64,000 bases of DNA from assembly GCA_038503075.1 (NCBI GenBank), contig JBCAML010000011.1, forward strand, positions 930,001 to 994,000. Reading direction: 5' to 3'. Below the pieces are notes generated by a model. The model did not search any database. It was given only the letters and a program-made list of their open reading frames with translations, and was not told the DNA's origin. The first letter of the stretch is position 1; each line of letters starts with the position of its first letter. The stretch is from Gyromitra esculenta (taxonomy: Eukaryota > Ascomycota > Pezizomycetes > Pezizales > Discinaceae). Both the position numbers and the translations under genes were made by a program. Positions 27,652-39,432 of the stretch are shown here, piece by piece.

Positions 27652-30525
27652 TTACTTATAAAGGATCGAAAAGCCGTCCACGCACTCAGCGCAACTGCCG
27701 GAAATGCCAGCAATTGAGTGGCCACGAGGAGGTATTAATATATTACTGCATACCGTCCATTAATTTTGCTCACACATGGGTTCGGATTAACTTCAAAGAA
27801 TTTTTTTTTTTGTTACATACCTCGTACCGCTATGCGGGTTACCGAATAAAGGCGAACGTCGGCCCAAACTCGTTAAAATTTCAATACCATCGACGTAAGA
27901 TCCGGATCGCACGCAGAATCCCAACAGGCTCTCACCCCTCCTCGCATCTAACGAGAAATCCGAAACCTCTGTTGTCCCGCCCTCCTTTTTATTCCCCCTA
28001 TGGCCAAACAGCTGGGTTGATGAGTCCTCATACATAAATTCTAGCCCATCCAAAGCCGAACTATGGAAAACCCGGATGCTCGTGAGCATCCTTCCAGGAG
28101 TCAATGTATGGAGAAAAACTTCTTGCGGTTTAGATCCAGTTGTCTGCGAAAGCCCAAGCGAGGAACTCTTGAACGCCACCCCGTAGCCATTTGGTAGCTG
28201 AACCTTCGAACCTTTCCTTGCAGAGAAATCTTTGATAATTGTTTGCCCCTGGCCTGCAGAATATATCTTGAGTTTCATTGTTTTTGATCGACAATCTTGT
28301 GGTAATCTTTCTCGAAGCTCAGTTTCGAGGAGTAGCACCTCACGTTCAATCTTAGTGGTAAATTCCATATGTGCCCGATGAACATCATCCGTATAAATCT
28401 CAACCAAGAATATACCACTGTTGGCGCTAGCGAAAATACCGTTATCTACGGCATAAATCTGTGGGTTATCTGGGGCAGCAGTGGTTACTGGGTCTGTAGG
28501 GAGGCGAAAGCAGGGATGATGACGAAGTCGAAGACAGTCCACTCTACAACGTCATAAGTTTCAATGCAGTTTGGAATCGTTCAATTTGGGTTTGAATTAC
28601 CTCGACCAGTTGCATTCTTCTTGAGGTAGACAAAGCCTCGAAAGAAATTAGCGACAAGTAAAAAACTGGGGTTATAAATAAGTAGCTAACCTTAAGCCAG
28701 CAGACTTTGTTTTAAATGAGTATGGCTCCTGTAACGCTAACAAGTTACACACATTCCTTTTTTATAAAAGAAGAAATATTATAAGCGTCAGATCTTACCT
28801 TTGTAGTAAATGTTCGGTTCGTGTGTTCAAATTCACGGGGTTGGATTGGCGGCTGGGGGCTTATAAACGCTTCCATCATGTTACCTATTGCGGACGTAGC
28901 CGCTTCCCTATTTTTCCATACATAAGTCTAGGACTCTTAAACGGAAATGATTAGATGTCTGTTGCAACCTACCAAAAACTTCCAGAATCAGCGAGTTCAT
29001 TTGCGCCTGTAGAGCTACTGCCGATACGCGTGCAATCTGTAAACTATTATTTACTTTATGTGAGTTTTCTATAGAACCCACACGGTTTCCGGACCAACTT
29101 ACTGCTGGAACTACTTCCTCAATATAAGAAGGAAAGGTATATAACGAGCGACTCCCACAGATGCCTACACCATCACTCATTGCTGAGCGATTTATAAGTC
29201 CTTTGATCCTTAAATCACCCTTTGAATCAAACATCAGCACAGCAACGTGTGGTTTTGAATTTGCAGATCGTTGAAAGTATTTGTCCACCGCTTCAGAAGC
29301 AATATTAAAGATAGCATCCCCGTCCTGAGCAGCTTCTAGTTGCTGGATTTCTTTCCGAGTGGTAAAGTTCAGCACATTTATTTTTTTGAAAAAAATAGCC
29401 GAAATTAAACTTACCAGCTACTGTTTTCTCTGTTCTTATAACATGTACCTTTGCGACATTGCGCATCAGGCCCTCGTCCTTACTCGATAATGAATCCTCA
29501 GCCCATTCCTCTTCTAGCCGAAAACATCTCCGTCCTAGAGTGATACGCAATCAGAGTGGGGACCTTATTCAAAGGTTCGAGTAACCAACCTAGCCTACTC
29601 CTGTACATCTGTTCTCCAGTGAAGGCTTGAGCAAGATAGCTTAAATTTTATTAGTTTTGTCAGAATTTCCTTCATTCCTTCTGCTTAAGATATAAAGATT
29701 GAATCAACGTACGCCGCCATTCTAAGTTTTCGTTGCGCCATATGGATATCATTTCCTTCACGCTGTTTCCTCTCGCTTTGGCATTCGTATTCGCCTGGAG
29801 AGTCCTTGGCGAGAACTATCGCCATATATAGCGGGGGACTTGAAGTGAGGGGCAGAAAGTTAACAAGTATGGTTGAGCTGGTGCAAGGGATTTTTGCCCC
29901 AGTGAAATCGAAACGGAGCCTATTTGGACCAGGATCAAGATGCACGAGAACCTTGAAATATCCACAATTAACTGGCCATTGAGTTGGAGGGTAGCCCTCC
30001 AAATGATGGTGAACCGTAATCACCCCGTCGCAAGGACGCTCAGTTAGTCCAACTTGTCCAAAGACCAAAAGGATGCTCTGGTGAACCCATTGATTTTCTT
30101 GAACCGAAAGGAAGCGTGGTGCGAATGGGGAAAGAGGGACGGATGATGATCTGATCGGGAGACCAGGGCTTCCCTTTTGAAAAGATTAGCATGGTAGTTA
30201 TAGAGCCAATTGATGTTGGGAGAGTAACAAAGCTAGCTGGATGGCTTGGAGCTATGAGCTCTGACGTCGGTCTTGGCATACGAGGCCTCTCGGAGGATGA
30301 GCGCCCATGGACACCTAACGAACTGCTCGACTGTGTGCTAGGATAACTAGCTGATTTTTCCTCCGGAACCGAGGACGAGGACGAGGTTTTGAAGGAGGAA
30401 GATTCATACGAATTGTCGTTTGGAAGCATACTGGCGCGCGACCTCCGCAAGCCTGGGATTTTGATTTTGGCCATTTTTTCCGCGAAACGAGACGGAGTGG
30501 GAGGAGATTTCGGGTATGTAGGCAT
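27652..30525 (-). CDS. YIL108W-like putative metalloprotease with jacalin-type tail, zinc motif missing
   Basis: It belongs to the fungal family of yeast YIL108W, putative zinc peptidases with a jacalin-related lectin domain. The N-terminal half shows VGLTERPCDGVITVHHHLEG and HLDPGPNRLRFDFTGA, then RRCFRLEEEW and EEVVPA. Downstream exons that join in frame are 29036-28973 (ends GSFW), 28907-28799, 28728-28691, 28636-28601, 28543-27831 and 27745-27652. They give NRTFTTKEPYSF, EECNWSRVDCLRLRHHP and FRLPTDP. The lectin part has GLEFMYEDSSTQLFGHRG, RRGESLLGFCVRSG and DGIEILTSLGRRS, and ends IPPRGHSIAGISGSC...DGFSILYK. In the 28907-28799 exon the family sequence WEA-x-NIG-x-GA-x-MHExxGH reads WEAATSAIGNMMEAFIS, so HExxH is absent. 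The start (30525, MPTYPKSPP, or an internal Met at about 30474) and the first intron are uncertain. Confidence 0.8.
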
Positions 30526-32138
30526 GGTATCTATGTTGCTGTGAGAAATTCAGAGGTAGTGGGAGCAATTGGGTGATAAGTATAGTGGAGAGGGAGGTGA
30601 GACACAATTGGCAACAGGACGAGGCGAGGTGTCGTAAGCAGATAAACAGCAACCCGATGCTGCAAGAGGGGATATTTCGGAAAGGAGAAAGTAGAGAAAG
30701 GGAATAATAAGATAAAAATGAGTATATGCTATTGCGAGATGGGAATAAACACCGGGGGTAAAACGATGATGGTGGTGATTGAGGGTACGGGTATTGTGAT
30801 TGGGGGGGGGGCTGGTGGTGACGATGATAGCGAATGGAGGGAGCGAGCGGTTTCCCGGCAGGACAGCCGGGGAGACTAGACAGGAGACGAAGACGGTGGG
30901 TAGCGAAGAGGCGCGCGTATAGTATAGGGCAATCGTCTGACAGCTAAGGAGACGAGCAAGATGAACGCGGGGGAAACCAGAGCGATGAAAAGGTGGAAAG
31001 ATGGGACGGCGGGTGGCTCTCTACATGTAGTTATCATTCTGCGAGGGATGTACGGCCAGCTACCTACATGCACATGTACCTATCTGTCTATTTATCTACG
31101 TACATGTAGCTGTCCCAGCAATCATGTTCTCTGGCCAGGCCAGCAGGAGCAGTTCAGGAAGAGCTCGGTGCAGGATTGGAGGAGTCTGTTCGAGGCGGAG
31201 TGCGATTGCGAACATCACTCGCCTGCGGGTGCCCGCTATTTCCGTAACGAGCTAGCTAGCTAGCTGGGAGACTTTGGCGGGCATTGCTAGGCTTGCTTGC
31301 GATGTCGGTTGCTGGTGGACGTTTAGACGGGTTTGGATCATTTCCTCTGCCCTACGCGCGATTGCTTGCCTGCGGAGCCTCCGCGCGCGACAGAGTTACG
31401 TCACCACGAGAGACCCCTGTTTTCTCAGCCCGAAAGCGACATGGCCCGTTTCCGAAGGTAAATAAAACAACTGAACGGAAGGCTGGGATGTAAACACACC
31501 ACGGCCCTTGGCACCCACGGTCGCCGCAACTGTTGCTTGGAGGCTAGGCCTAGCTAGCGATAATCATTCCCACACGCGCTTCCCGCTACCGGGCTTTGCA
31601 TGCTGCTGGAGGATTTCACCACCACTCGAGCCCACCTTGGCCGTTTGTTTATCCTGCCCAACCTCCACAGGGGAAACAAAATACTCGAGAGTAAACATTA
31701 TAAAGGGACAAAAAGGAAACAGGGGAACAAGAGCAAGGGAGGCATACCCAATACCTAAAGGAAAAGAAAGGATAGTAGAGGAAGGAAAGAAAAAAGAAAA
31801 AAAGAAAAACCAGCATTCCTTTCGCTCTCGCTCTGTGCTGTTCGGTCATCCAGTTTCTCTGGCACTCTTCCTTTCGTTTTGGTTATCGCTTCTCCGGCAA
31901 GCAGCATCACCAGAGTCGCCAGGAGGAGGTTGGTGCCAGACTCATCCCACAAACTGGTCACTGACCCCCTCGCCGCAACCCTCGTTCTCGTTCCCGCCCG
32001 CCTCCTTAAAATCTCTCCGCCCTTGCAGGGTTTAGCGTTCCTTACCGACGGGTTGGCCCAGATCCAGGAGTGCATGCTATTTCTGTTCTCACCATAGTCC
32101 GTCTCTCACTTCAAGGACACTTCTCTCCTGTTGCTGTG
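30526..32138. other. Divergent promoter region
   Basis: It separates the minus-strand metalloprotease-like gene from the plus-strand Whi5 gene. It holds TACATGTA at about 31022 and 31101, a G10 run near 30803 and four GCTA repeats near 31250. CT-rich leader sequence precedes 32139. I see no gene. Confidence 0.55.
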
Positions 32139-33265
32139 ATGGAAAAAATGTCTTCCTCTGCTGCTTCGAAAATATGGACCGAAAAACAAACAAAGGAGGT
32201 GATAAGGAAAGTTATCCGGCGGGCAGAAGTATCAAGGGTGAATATTCCCTCCAGCCATCACTCCCACCCCCCCCAAAAGATGTGCGCTTGGCCTTTTTTC
32301 GAAGAAAAAAAAAACCACCCTCGCTAACGCTCAAACTGCAACAGATTGCCCGACTGCTCCAGCACCGCCTTGCACTTGCCAACTTCAAGACTAAGAACGG
32401 CTGGGAAAACTTAACCCTGGACACCATCGAACCCAAGGTCGAAGAAGACCTGAAGCGAAAGCGTCAAAGGCCAAACTCAGGAGACAAGTCCCCATCGCCA
32501 GGTACTTCATTTTTCAGTGAAGGTGATCTCGAATGGCTAAGGAAAAACAAGCCACCAACTGGACAGCCCCACAAACGACGAGGGAGCCAATCGTCCGACA
32601 TTGGACCGCTACCTAATTTCCGAAACTCGAGAAAACGTGGGCGCCCGTCATCATCCTCTACGGACTTCCAGCAGCCGCCTTCCAAGCGCCGTCAATCTTC
32701 ATGGAGAGATCATAACCGTACCATCCAGTCCTCCCCAGGCTACCGATACGGTAATGAGGAGAGAGACAAGGACGATTATGAGTTCCAGCCCGCATTCCAT
32801 TCGAGCCCTCCCCGCACCCCACCCCGGCGGGTTGCGAAACTAGGGACTAAACAAGGTGGGGAGGAGGGTGTTGATCTTTTGATATACCTGGCCACGTCTC
32901 CTTCACCCGCGGGTGCCATGTCCAAGACAAAGATTGCTCCCCCCACTACGCCACCGCCATCTTTTGCCCTTCCATCTTCTGTTATGAATACTCCAGGAGG
33001 GGGAGCGCCCCAGACTCCCCAGACGGGATTTAATTTTGCGGATTTTGTCAACATCACTCCATCACCTGCCCAAGGTGCTTTTGGTTCTGTTGTGGCAGGG
33101 CGGGGCACACCCGTTAAGGGACGAGGTACCCCAATCGCGGCTGCTCGTCGCCGCCTGAATTTTGACCAACTTGCTCCACCGACAGGTTCTCCTTCAGTTC
33201 CATCTGGAAATACACGGCATACTGGCTTGGGAATGGAGTTGGGTGGTGAACTTGTGTCGTCGTGA
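32139..33265 (+). CDS. WHI5: Whi5/Nrm1-type repressor of G1/S transcription
   Basis: Proteins of this family bind SBF/MBF and restrain G1/S genes until phosphorylated by cyclin-dependent kinase. Exon 1 (32139-32237) gives MEKMSSSAASKIWTEKQTK and ends RRAEVSR. The intron 32238-32344 (GTGAAT...CAG) joins in frame to exon 2 (32345-33265), for 339 aa. The Whi5 helix is IARLLQHRLALANFKTKNGW at residues 34-53. The C-terminal motif FNFADFVNITPSP resembles the segment used to bind the transcription factor. The middle is basic and rich in SP and TP sites (SPPRTPPRR, TPPPSF, TPQTG, TPVKGRGTP), as expected of a kinase target. LLIYLATSPSPA is another family block. Another in-frame Met lies upstream at 32070, so the start is not certain. 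Confidence 0.78.
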
Positions 33266-35901
33266 AGGATGAAGGGGGAAAAAAAAAACTTAAAATTGAT
33301 ATGGTGTATTTGCTTTTTGTGGGGCCCTTTTCATACAGGTGTTTCGGTTTCTGTGGGTAACGTTTTCGGGACGGTATATTCTTTACTTTATGAAATTTTT
33401 AGTTATTTTCTTTTTGTTAGTCCTTGGCGGAATATTGGGTGGTGTAGATATGTTTTCTTTTGTATCATTGTTATTGGTATTTTTTTTTAACGACAAAGAG
33501 GAGGGATAAAAAAAATTTCGGCATGGTTGATGAAGACATGAGAGAGCAAATATATTATGTACCTAAGATAATCTTTAAAGATGGGTTTGAACGCGCCCCC
33601 AATCACCAAACGCGAAATCTCTTGGCAGCCACAACACGAGGTCATTCTATTTCAAGCAAGGTGTGTGGTGGGCTGCAGCGGATGCGCGGATCCATTCTGA
33701 AGCTGGTGACACTCCGGTTCCTGATTCTCGAGCACGAATCAGATCCACCGCCCACAGTTAGCGAGTTGTCCAGCTCTGTTGGATAGATGTGCTAAGATGA
33801 ACAACCACACGTAGACTACTTAATTTTTTTTTAAAAAGATAGCATGTTAACTAAAGCATATGTGTAGTATCTGAATATTTAATCGATTTTTCTCTTCATT
33901 ATTAAACTCCACCGACTTTTATTCCTCTCCCCATGCGATACTCTAGTCAAGGACAAGGTCTGCCATTCGGCTGCTGAGTCATATATTATTAAACAATGAT
34001 CGGGTAAATAGTAAGTGGTGGAGATCGCGAGGCAGGGGCATAACGAGGCTTGGCTCACAAACTCAATATTTCGCCACCTAATGGAGATCAATTTGTTAGC
34101 CAAGCCTGTCAAGCCTCGTTATACCCTCTGCATCCACTGCTCTATTTTCTTTTCTGACTTTAAGTTATGTAAAGGGGTTTGGGGGGCGGAGCCCCCTAAA
34201 TAGACGGTCACTAGCCACTCTTGCGCCTCCCTCCTGTTAAACCACGATCGTGACTGACGATGAATTATGGCTGCAGAGGCAGCTTCTCTATCACTCTTTC
34301 TCGAATTTCACAACGGTGGGGCAAGCTGTAACAGGGGGCGAGATGTATGCGAGATTAATGCAAGAATGGCAGAAAATAGAAATGAAAGACGTGCAAATTT
34401 CACAAAAGCAGCGGGAGCTGGAGAAGTTGCCCATGGCTGGCCCAAAATCTCCCTATGGAGTAACGAGGAAAAGGCTACGCGGACGAGCGTGCCGCGCAGG
34501 GAACCATCTGTAACCACACCTAGTCTGTGAGTCTGTGACCCGTCATCCTCCTTCCTTAACTTACTATTCCGACAGGCCGGCTAGCTACATGTACATGAAT
34601 ATCAGCAGCTTTCTGCTGTGGAAATGCTGTCCTTGAAATCGTTGTGCTGAAATACCCAAGGGTCCATATCATTTCCTCTGCTCTCACGGCTCAGGATCAT
34701 CCAATTCCAACTTACAGTGTCAAACGTCTCATATTCTACATTGCCCAAGGTTTTTCTCCACACCTTATCACCCGAGATTGACTTTCCAGGTTAACCCTTT
34801 GGTTATCAATGTCTGGGAGGGGAAACGGCAAAAAGGGAAAAGAGCGGATGTGTTGACACAGATTGAAACGCCGCCCGAACAGGTTACAGGGGGTTTGCAG
34901 ACCTGCCTCAACTTGCACTGCCAAGGGCGTGCTTCTCGTCGTTTTGGGCAAAACCCCTTCAGGTCAGTTGGTGTGACGGTGCTCCGTTCTGCGCCCGTCA
35001 TACTGCAATGCTCACGCATTTTGGCGTTCTAGATTAGTACGTGCCGTTCTTCTCGGGGTGAATTGTTGTTGTTTGGACCTGCCACTGGCTGCCAGCAGTT
35101 TTTATACATACACGCTCGCTGTCAGCATTTCTGTGGTTAGTTGCTAAGGTGGGTGGTAAAACACCAGCCGTTCGTTCGCAGTCCGTGTTCTCCTGTCCGT
35201 TTGGGTGGTGACTTGAGCGAACCTGGACGGCCTCATCCGAGTCTCCGACAACAGCCATCCTTCCCTCCCTTCCCTCCTCACTCTCTCGCTCTCTGTGTCC
35301 GTATTGTTCAACCCCAGTCTGTCCTTCTAGAGTATCTGTTTCTTTCTTTCCCTGAACCCGTCTCCCGGCCTTTTACTATTACTATCTGTCTCCCCTTCAC
35401 CCTTCTCCCCTTTCGCTCGTTTTTCGCTCTCACACATACACACTCGCTTGCTCGCTCGCTCGCTTTCACCGCACATCACTACCCCTCCCTAGTTTATCAA
35501 CACAGGGAAAAGAGGAGGAGGAGCCGCTTGTAGTCGTCGTCGTCAGCTAGCCGTTCCTGCGTCGCGCTGCTTCGCATCCGGCCATTTAGCACTTGACGAG
35601 TGAATGAACCCTTGAACCCTTAGTTGGTTTGTCATCCGCTCTTGTCTATTCTATCGCTTCCCCTGAGTCTATCCTCTCATCCTCTCCACTCCCTTCCATC
35701 TGCTCTTCGTCTCCATTTCTATTGCTGCTACGCCTATCCTCGTTCCTTTTTTTAGTGCTAACCGACGGGGTGGTCAGGCGTCAGTAACCCACCACATCTC
35801 ACCTAGCCGTTCCGGTTACCTCACCCCATCTCAGGTGGTAACCCATCGGACTATCAAATACCGCCCACTCCACCTAATCCTTCAACTACCCCGACAATAC
35901 C
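33266..35901. other. Intergenic with one hairpin element
   Basis: T-rich 3' sequence of the Whi5 gene is followed by the hairpin MITE at 34009-34144 and a TACATGTA at 34586. From about 35240 the sequence is strongly CT-rich with GCTC repeats near 35445, fitting the leader of the WSC gene. No other gene is recognisable. Confidence 0.55.
34009..34144. mobile_element. Hairpin MITE, copy 1
   Basis: About 136 bp with terminal inverted repeats. The right arm read inward starts TAGAGCAGTGGA and both arms contain CATAACGAGGCTTG or TATAACGAGGCTTG. The centre contains AATATTTCGCCAC and TTTGTTAGCCAAG. The same arms and centre recur at 54559-54707. The left arm has an extra 8-9 bp. It encodes no protein. 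Confidence 0.85.
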
Positions 35902-36930
35902 ATGAAGCAGTTATCGACATTGGTGCTTGCTGTCTTCAGCACCTATACACGACTAGCTCTCAGTGCAGACGCTACATATTACGGATGCTATAGTCAACAA
36001 GGAAGCTTGAAATTGAAGGCGGACAATGCATTTCAATCGAGGGGAGCATGCCGAGTAACGTGTGTGGACACACCAACAGCAGCTGGCGATCCATCGTACT
36101 CGGTGCAGGCGATGACAAACGAGACACTTTGCCTTTGCTCGCAGACACTCCCCAACAGCATCTACAAAGCGGATGATTCGGATTGCAAGCAACCTTGCCC
36201 AGGATATAAGACTGAAACGTGTAAGACCGCCTAGTTATGTCGATTATGATATCGTCACAATATCAGATTCCTATCAAGGTTTATTGAACTTACGCGTTGT
36301 GTCATAGGTGGTACTCGCTTGGGCACATTTTTTTCAGTGTACTTGACTGGTGTAGAGGCGGGAACTCCCGACGAGGATCCAGCACCAACATCCTCTTCAT
36401 CTTCATCTTCATCTTCATCTTCGGCTAGTAGCTCAACAACTGGTTAGTGATAGTATAGGAATTAATGAGGATAACCCGCTTGCTGATGCGTCTATTTAGC
36501 ACTTACGTCCGCGTCCGCATCTGTATCGACCATCCCACAGGTTTCTATCACACCAACCGCTTCCTCTACACCCGCACCGGAAAAGTCTGTGAACAAGGCA
36601 GGAGTTGCTGCTGGTGTTGTCGTTGGAGTACTCGCAATTGCTGGGATTGGCATTGGGGTGTTCCTTCTCATGAAGAAAAGGCGAAGAGAGAAGGTCGAGG
36701 AGGAATACAGAAAATCCGCAGCTGCTAGGGAATTTGCAAGGAAACCCGAACAGGATCATCGGCTGGATCCCGTTATGATTCAAAGAAGGGATAGTGCTGG
36801 GAGTATCGCTGACAATCAAGACTACTCAAGAAGGATTCTCAAGGTTTGTATCCCTCCCTTAGATCTGTATACTCTGTGTTAGGATGCTCACCAATCTCCC
36901 ATATAGGTTACCAACCCTGATGGCAATTAG
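35902..36930 (+). CDS. WSC-domain transmembrane cell-wall sensor
   Basis: WSC sensors span the plasma membrane and signal wall stress through Rho1 and the cell wall integrity pathway. Four exons join in frame: 35902-36220, 36308-36442, 36500-36843 and 36907-36930, for 273 aa. The N-terminus MKQLSTLVLAVFSTYTRLAL is a signal peptide. The WSC domain (about residues 26-118) begins ATYYGCYSQQGSL and has eight cysteines, including CLCSQTLP and CPGYKTETC. A serine tract follows (about 131-150), encoded by TCTTCA repeats, then a Ser/Thr/Pro stalk. The single membrane helix is AGVAAGVVVGVLAIAGIGIG at about residues 181-204, followed by the stop-transfer KKRRREK. The short cytoplasmic tail ends SRRILKVTNPDGN. 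Confidence 0.9.
36388..36425 (+). repeat. TCTTCA microsatellite coding for serine
   Basis: About five TCTTCA units in frame within exon 2 of the WSC gene. Each unit adds two serines, so length changes alter the stalk without breaking frame. Confidence 0.85.
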
Positions 36931-38420
36931 AGTAACGGCAATGATCAGAATAAACATTTTTCGTTTTTTGAGGGTTGGGGTTAGGCTAGGAAAGATCGGA
37001 TTGTTGGGTTTTTTTTGTAGTTCATCTTTGTAGTTTTTTTCCTCCATTATATCCATGTCAACCTTTTTTTTGTTTCCCCCGAATCCCAATTGTATTATGC
37101 GTAGTAGTCACTTGTGAATGGTAAAGAGTGGGGTTTTGCGGGACAAAGCATTTTAAGATGCTTTTTATTTCTTATATATCATTTTCCTTTATTTTATTTC
37201 TATTGATATCAGGTGGGAATGGTTATTACAAGGGGAAAATCGGCGGATCCTGTTTTTAAAGTACTTTTATTTTTCCCCCATTTCTCGCACTCCTTCAAAT
37301 CCCTCTTAATGGTGTTCATCCTATCGCCATTTTTTCTTGCGTTTTGTGGGGGTTTTTTCCTGCCCCCCCCTTTTTTTAGGGTGATTACTGATTTCTTACG
37401 TCCTGTGTGTGATTAGATCATATCTCCTTTTATCATATCTCTGCTACCTGTTTTTTTTCCCCACCTTCTCATGGTAGTCTTCATATTGCATTCTAAATGT
37501 GAAAGGCGAGGATAGGTTAGTGAGAGGGAAAAGGCTCGAAAGAGATGGGGGTGATTAATTGGGATCGTTGCTAACTGATTGATTGATTGATTAAATTTGG
37601 TACTGTCAGTATTATTATTGCTGTTTTGGAATTAGTTTTTTTTGCATCGTACATATGTTTGGTTTCTGACGCTGTTTCTTGAATGCTCCTGGGATATCAA
37701 AAACTCGGAAGAGGGAGTGCGGGTGGTTTTTTTTTCTTTCTTCCGGGGGGTTCGATATTCGGTGTTTTGCGCTTTCTTTTGCGTTTGTATATACATGTAC
37801 TTACATGATAACTGTCGAAACTATTTCCTTGTGTATTGTTTTTGTGAAGGTGGAAAGGATTTAAGCTGAGTGGAAAATGTTTAAAAATTCGCAAACTACT
37901 TGTACATGTAGTCGACTGTACCCCACTACAGATAAAAGAGAAATCAAAGCACCATGTGTAAACACTCTTCGTATCCTCTCCCAAATATGCCTCTCCGTTT
38001 TATGCCCCCAAATCGCGGTGGTATTGAACAGAAGAAATTCAGCGAAAAATGAAAGGAAAAAAAGGGGCAATAAATTCGTCAAATAAGAACATAAAAACTG
38101 ACACAAATACAGGCAGATGTAAAAGGGATCCAATGGGAGTTGTGAAGATAAGTAATCAAGAAAGAGGTCTTCGAAGAACTGCCAAGTGTATCGCCTGATT
38201 GCTGTATATGTAGGGATGGATGTGTGTGCGTAAAATATGAAGCGCATGAGCGGCAAGCAAGCAACTAGCTTACCGTCACTAGCAATCCCCCGAGACCCCG
38301 CTAACAAACCCAGCCCCATCATCCCACAGAGGACGAAGGTGCCACAAAACGACAAAACGACAAAACGACAGAAGTACAAAAGAAACACCAGATCGCCGTT
38401 GCGAGATTAAACCCTATAAC
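36931..38420. other. Intergenic between convergent genes
   Basis: Sequence between the 3' ends of the WSC sensor and phosphatidylserine synthase. It is T-rich on the left, has TACATGTA at 37792 and 37903, and an ACGACAAA tandem repeat near 38345-38370. No gene is seen. Confidence 0.55.
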
Positions 38421-39432
38421 TTAGATTTTCGGGATATGTATCGATTTCGACACCATCGCACACCCGCTCGCAGCAAAAACAAGAACCACTGGATGAAACT
38501 CAAACAATCCAGCCCCCACGGTGCCTAGTGGTAAAGCTTCTAGTAGCCACCCCTTCGAAGCCCAATACGCCATCAACGATACAATCGATAATGTGGTGGG
38601 AATAGGTGTGCCTTCAAAGTATTTGGATTTGCCCGTGGCATCCTTGGGAAGTGATTGTACAGTAACGTTGAAGCGTGCTAAGCGAGAAAGGCCGCAGAGA
38701 ACGAAGAAGGTCAAAAGGATTGTGTCAAGGAAGGTGCGAAAGCCGAGAGCAAAGGCGCATGAGGCAGGGGCCATGCCGAAGGAGATCTAATACCCACGTG
38801 TTAGAATTTCTAGTAAGAAAGATGCCCGAAGAGAAGGACAAACGAGATCAGCAAGTGAGTCTAGTTCTTGCCCCATGAGAGAGCTCTTCTTGCGCCATCT
38901 AGCCACCTTCCCATCCATGAAGTCGAAAAAGAGCCCAAAAGGCATGAAGGTCATTGCAATGTATAGATGCGAGAGGTCATCAGGGCTGCCGAGACAATAC
39001 CGCAGGGATGAGAAAATGCTCATTGCACCGCAGAAGCCTGTTAATTTTTGGGGGGATGCTTATTAGCTCTTATTTGCTCTCTCCCTCTCTTTTTAGGTGG
39101 GCGCTAGACAAACCATTGAGCTCAGTGATGAGATCAGCCATATGTAGTGCGCTGTGAGAACCGTGTCAGTTCGTTAGATTTCCTGTAATTTCTTATGTAG
39201 ATGGTTTTGCATGATATGCCCTTACCGGATCATGGAGAAATGCTGGTCGTCCGCATTCAATGCTGCAGCCTTTGCCTTCGTTTCGGCACCTACAAGGCGA
39301 AGTTAAGTCAGCTGAGTCCCCATGATCTTCCAATGGTGTTTTCCAAGAAACTCGAAGAACAAGAGGAGCTTGGTTCATACTCGGGGTAGGGAAGCCATCA
39401 TTATTGGCTGAGGCTCCAGTTCTTCGTGACAT
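38421..39432 (-). CDS. CHO1: CDP-diacylglycerol--serine O-phosphatidyltransferase
   Basis: Phosphatidylserine synthase makes phosphatidylserine from CDP-diacylglycerol and serine in the ER membrane. Five exons join in frame: 39432-39381, 39289-39226, 39151-39114, 39037-38844 and 38786-38421, giving 237 aa. The CDP-alcohol phosphotransferase signature is complete in exon 4: D-G-x2-A-R-x8-G-x3-D-x3-D, within [15 protein letters not shown] and GQELDSLAD. Family blocks flank it: [35 protein letters not shown] and [16 protein letters not shown]. Several hydrophobic segments fit membrane helices, and the tail ends SKSIHIPKI. The start [14 protein letters not shown] is chosen because it gives the usual short N-terminus. 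The frame is open further upstream without resemblance to the family. Confidence 0.93.
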
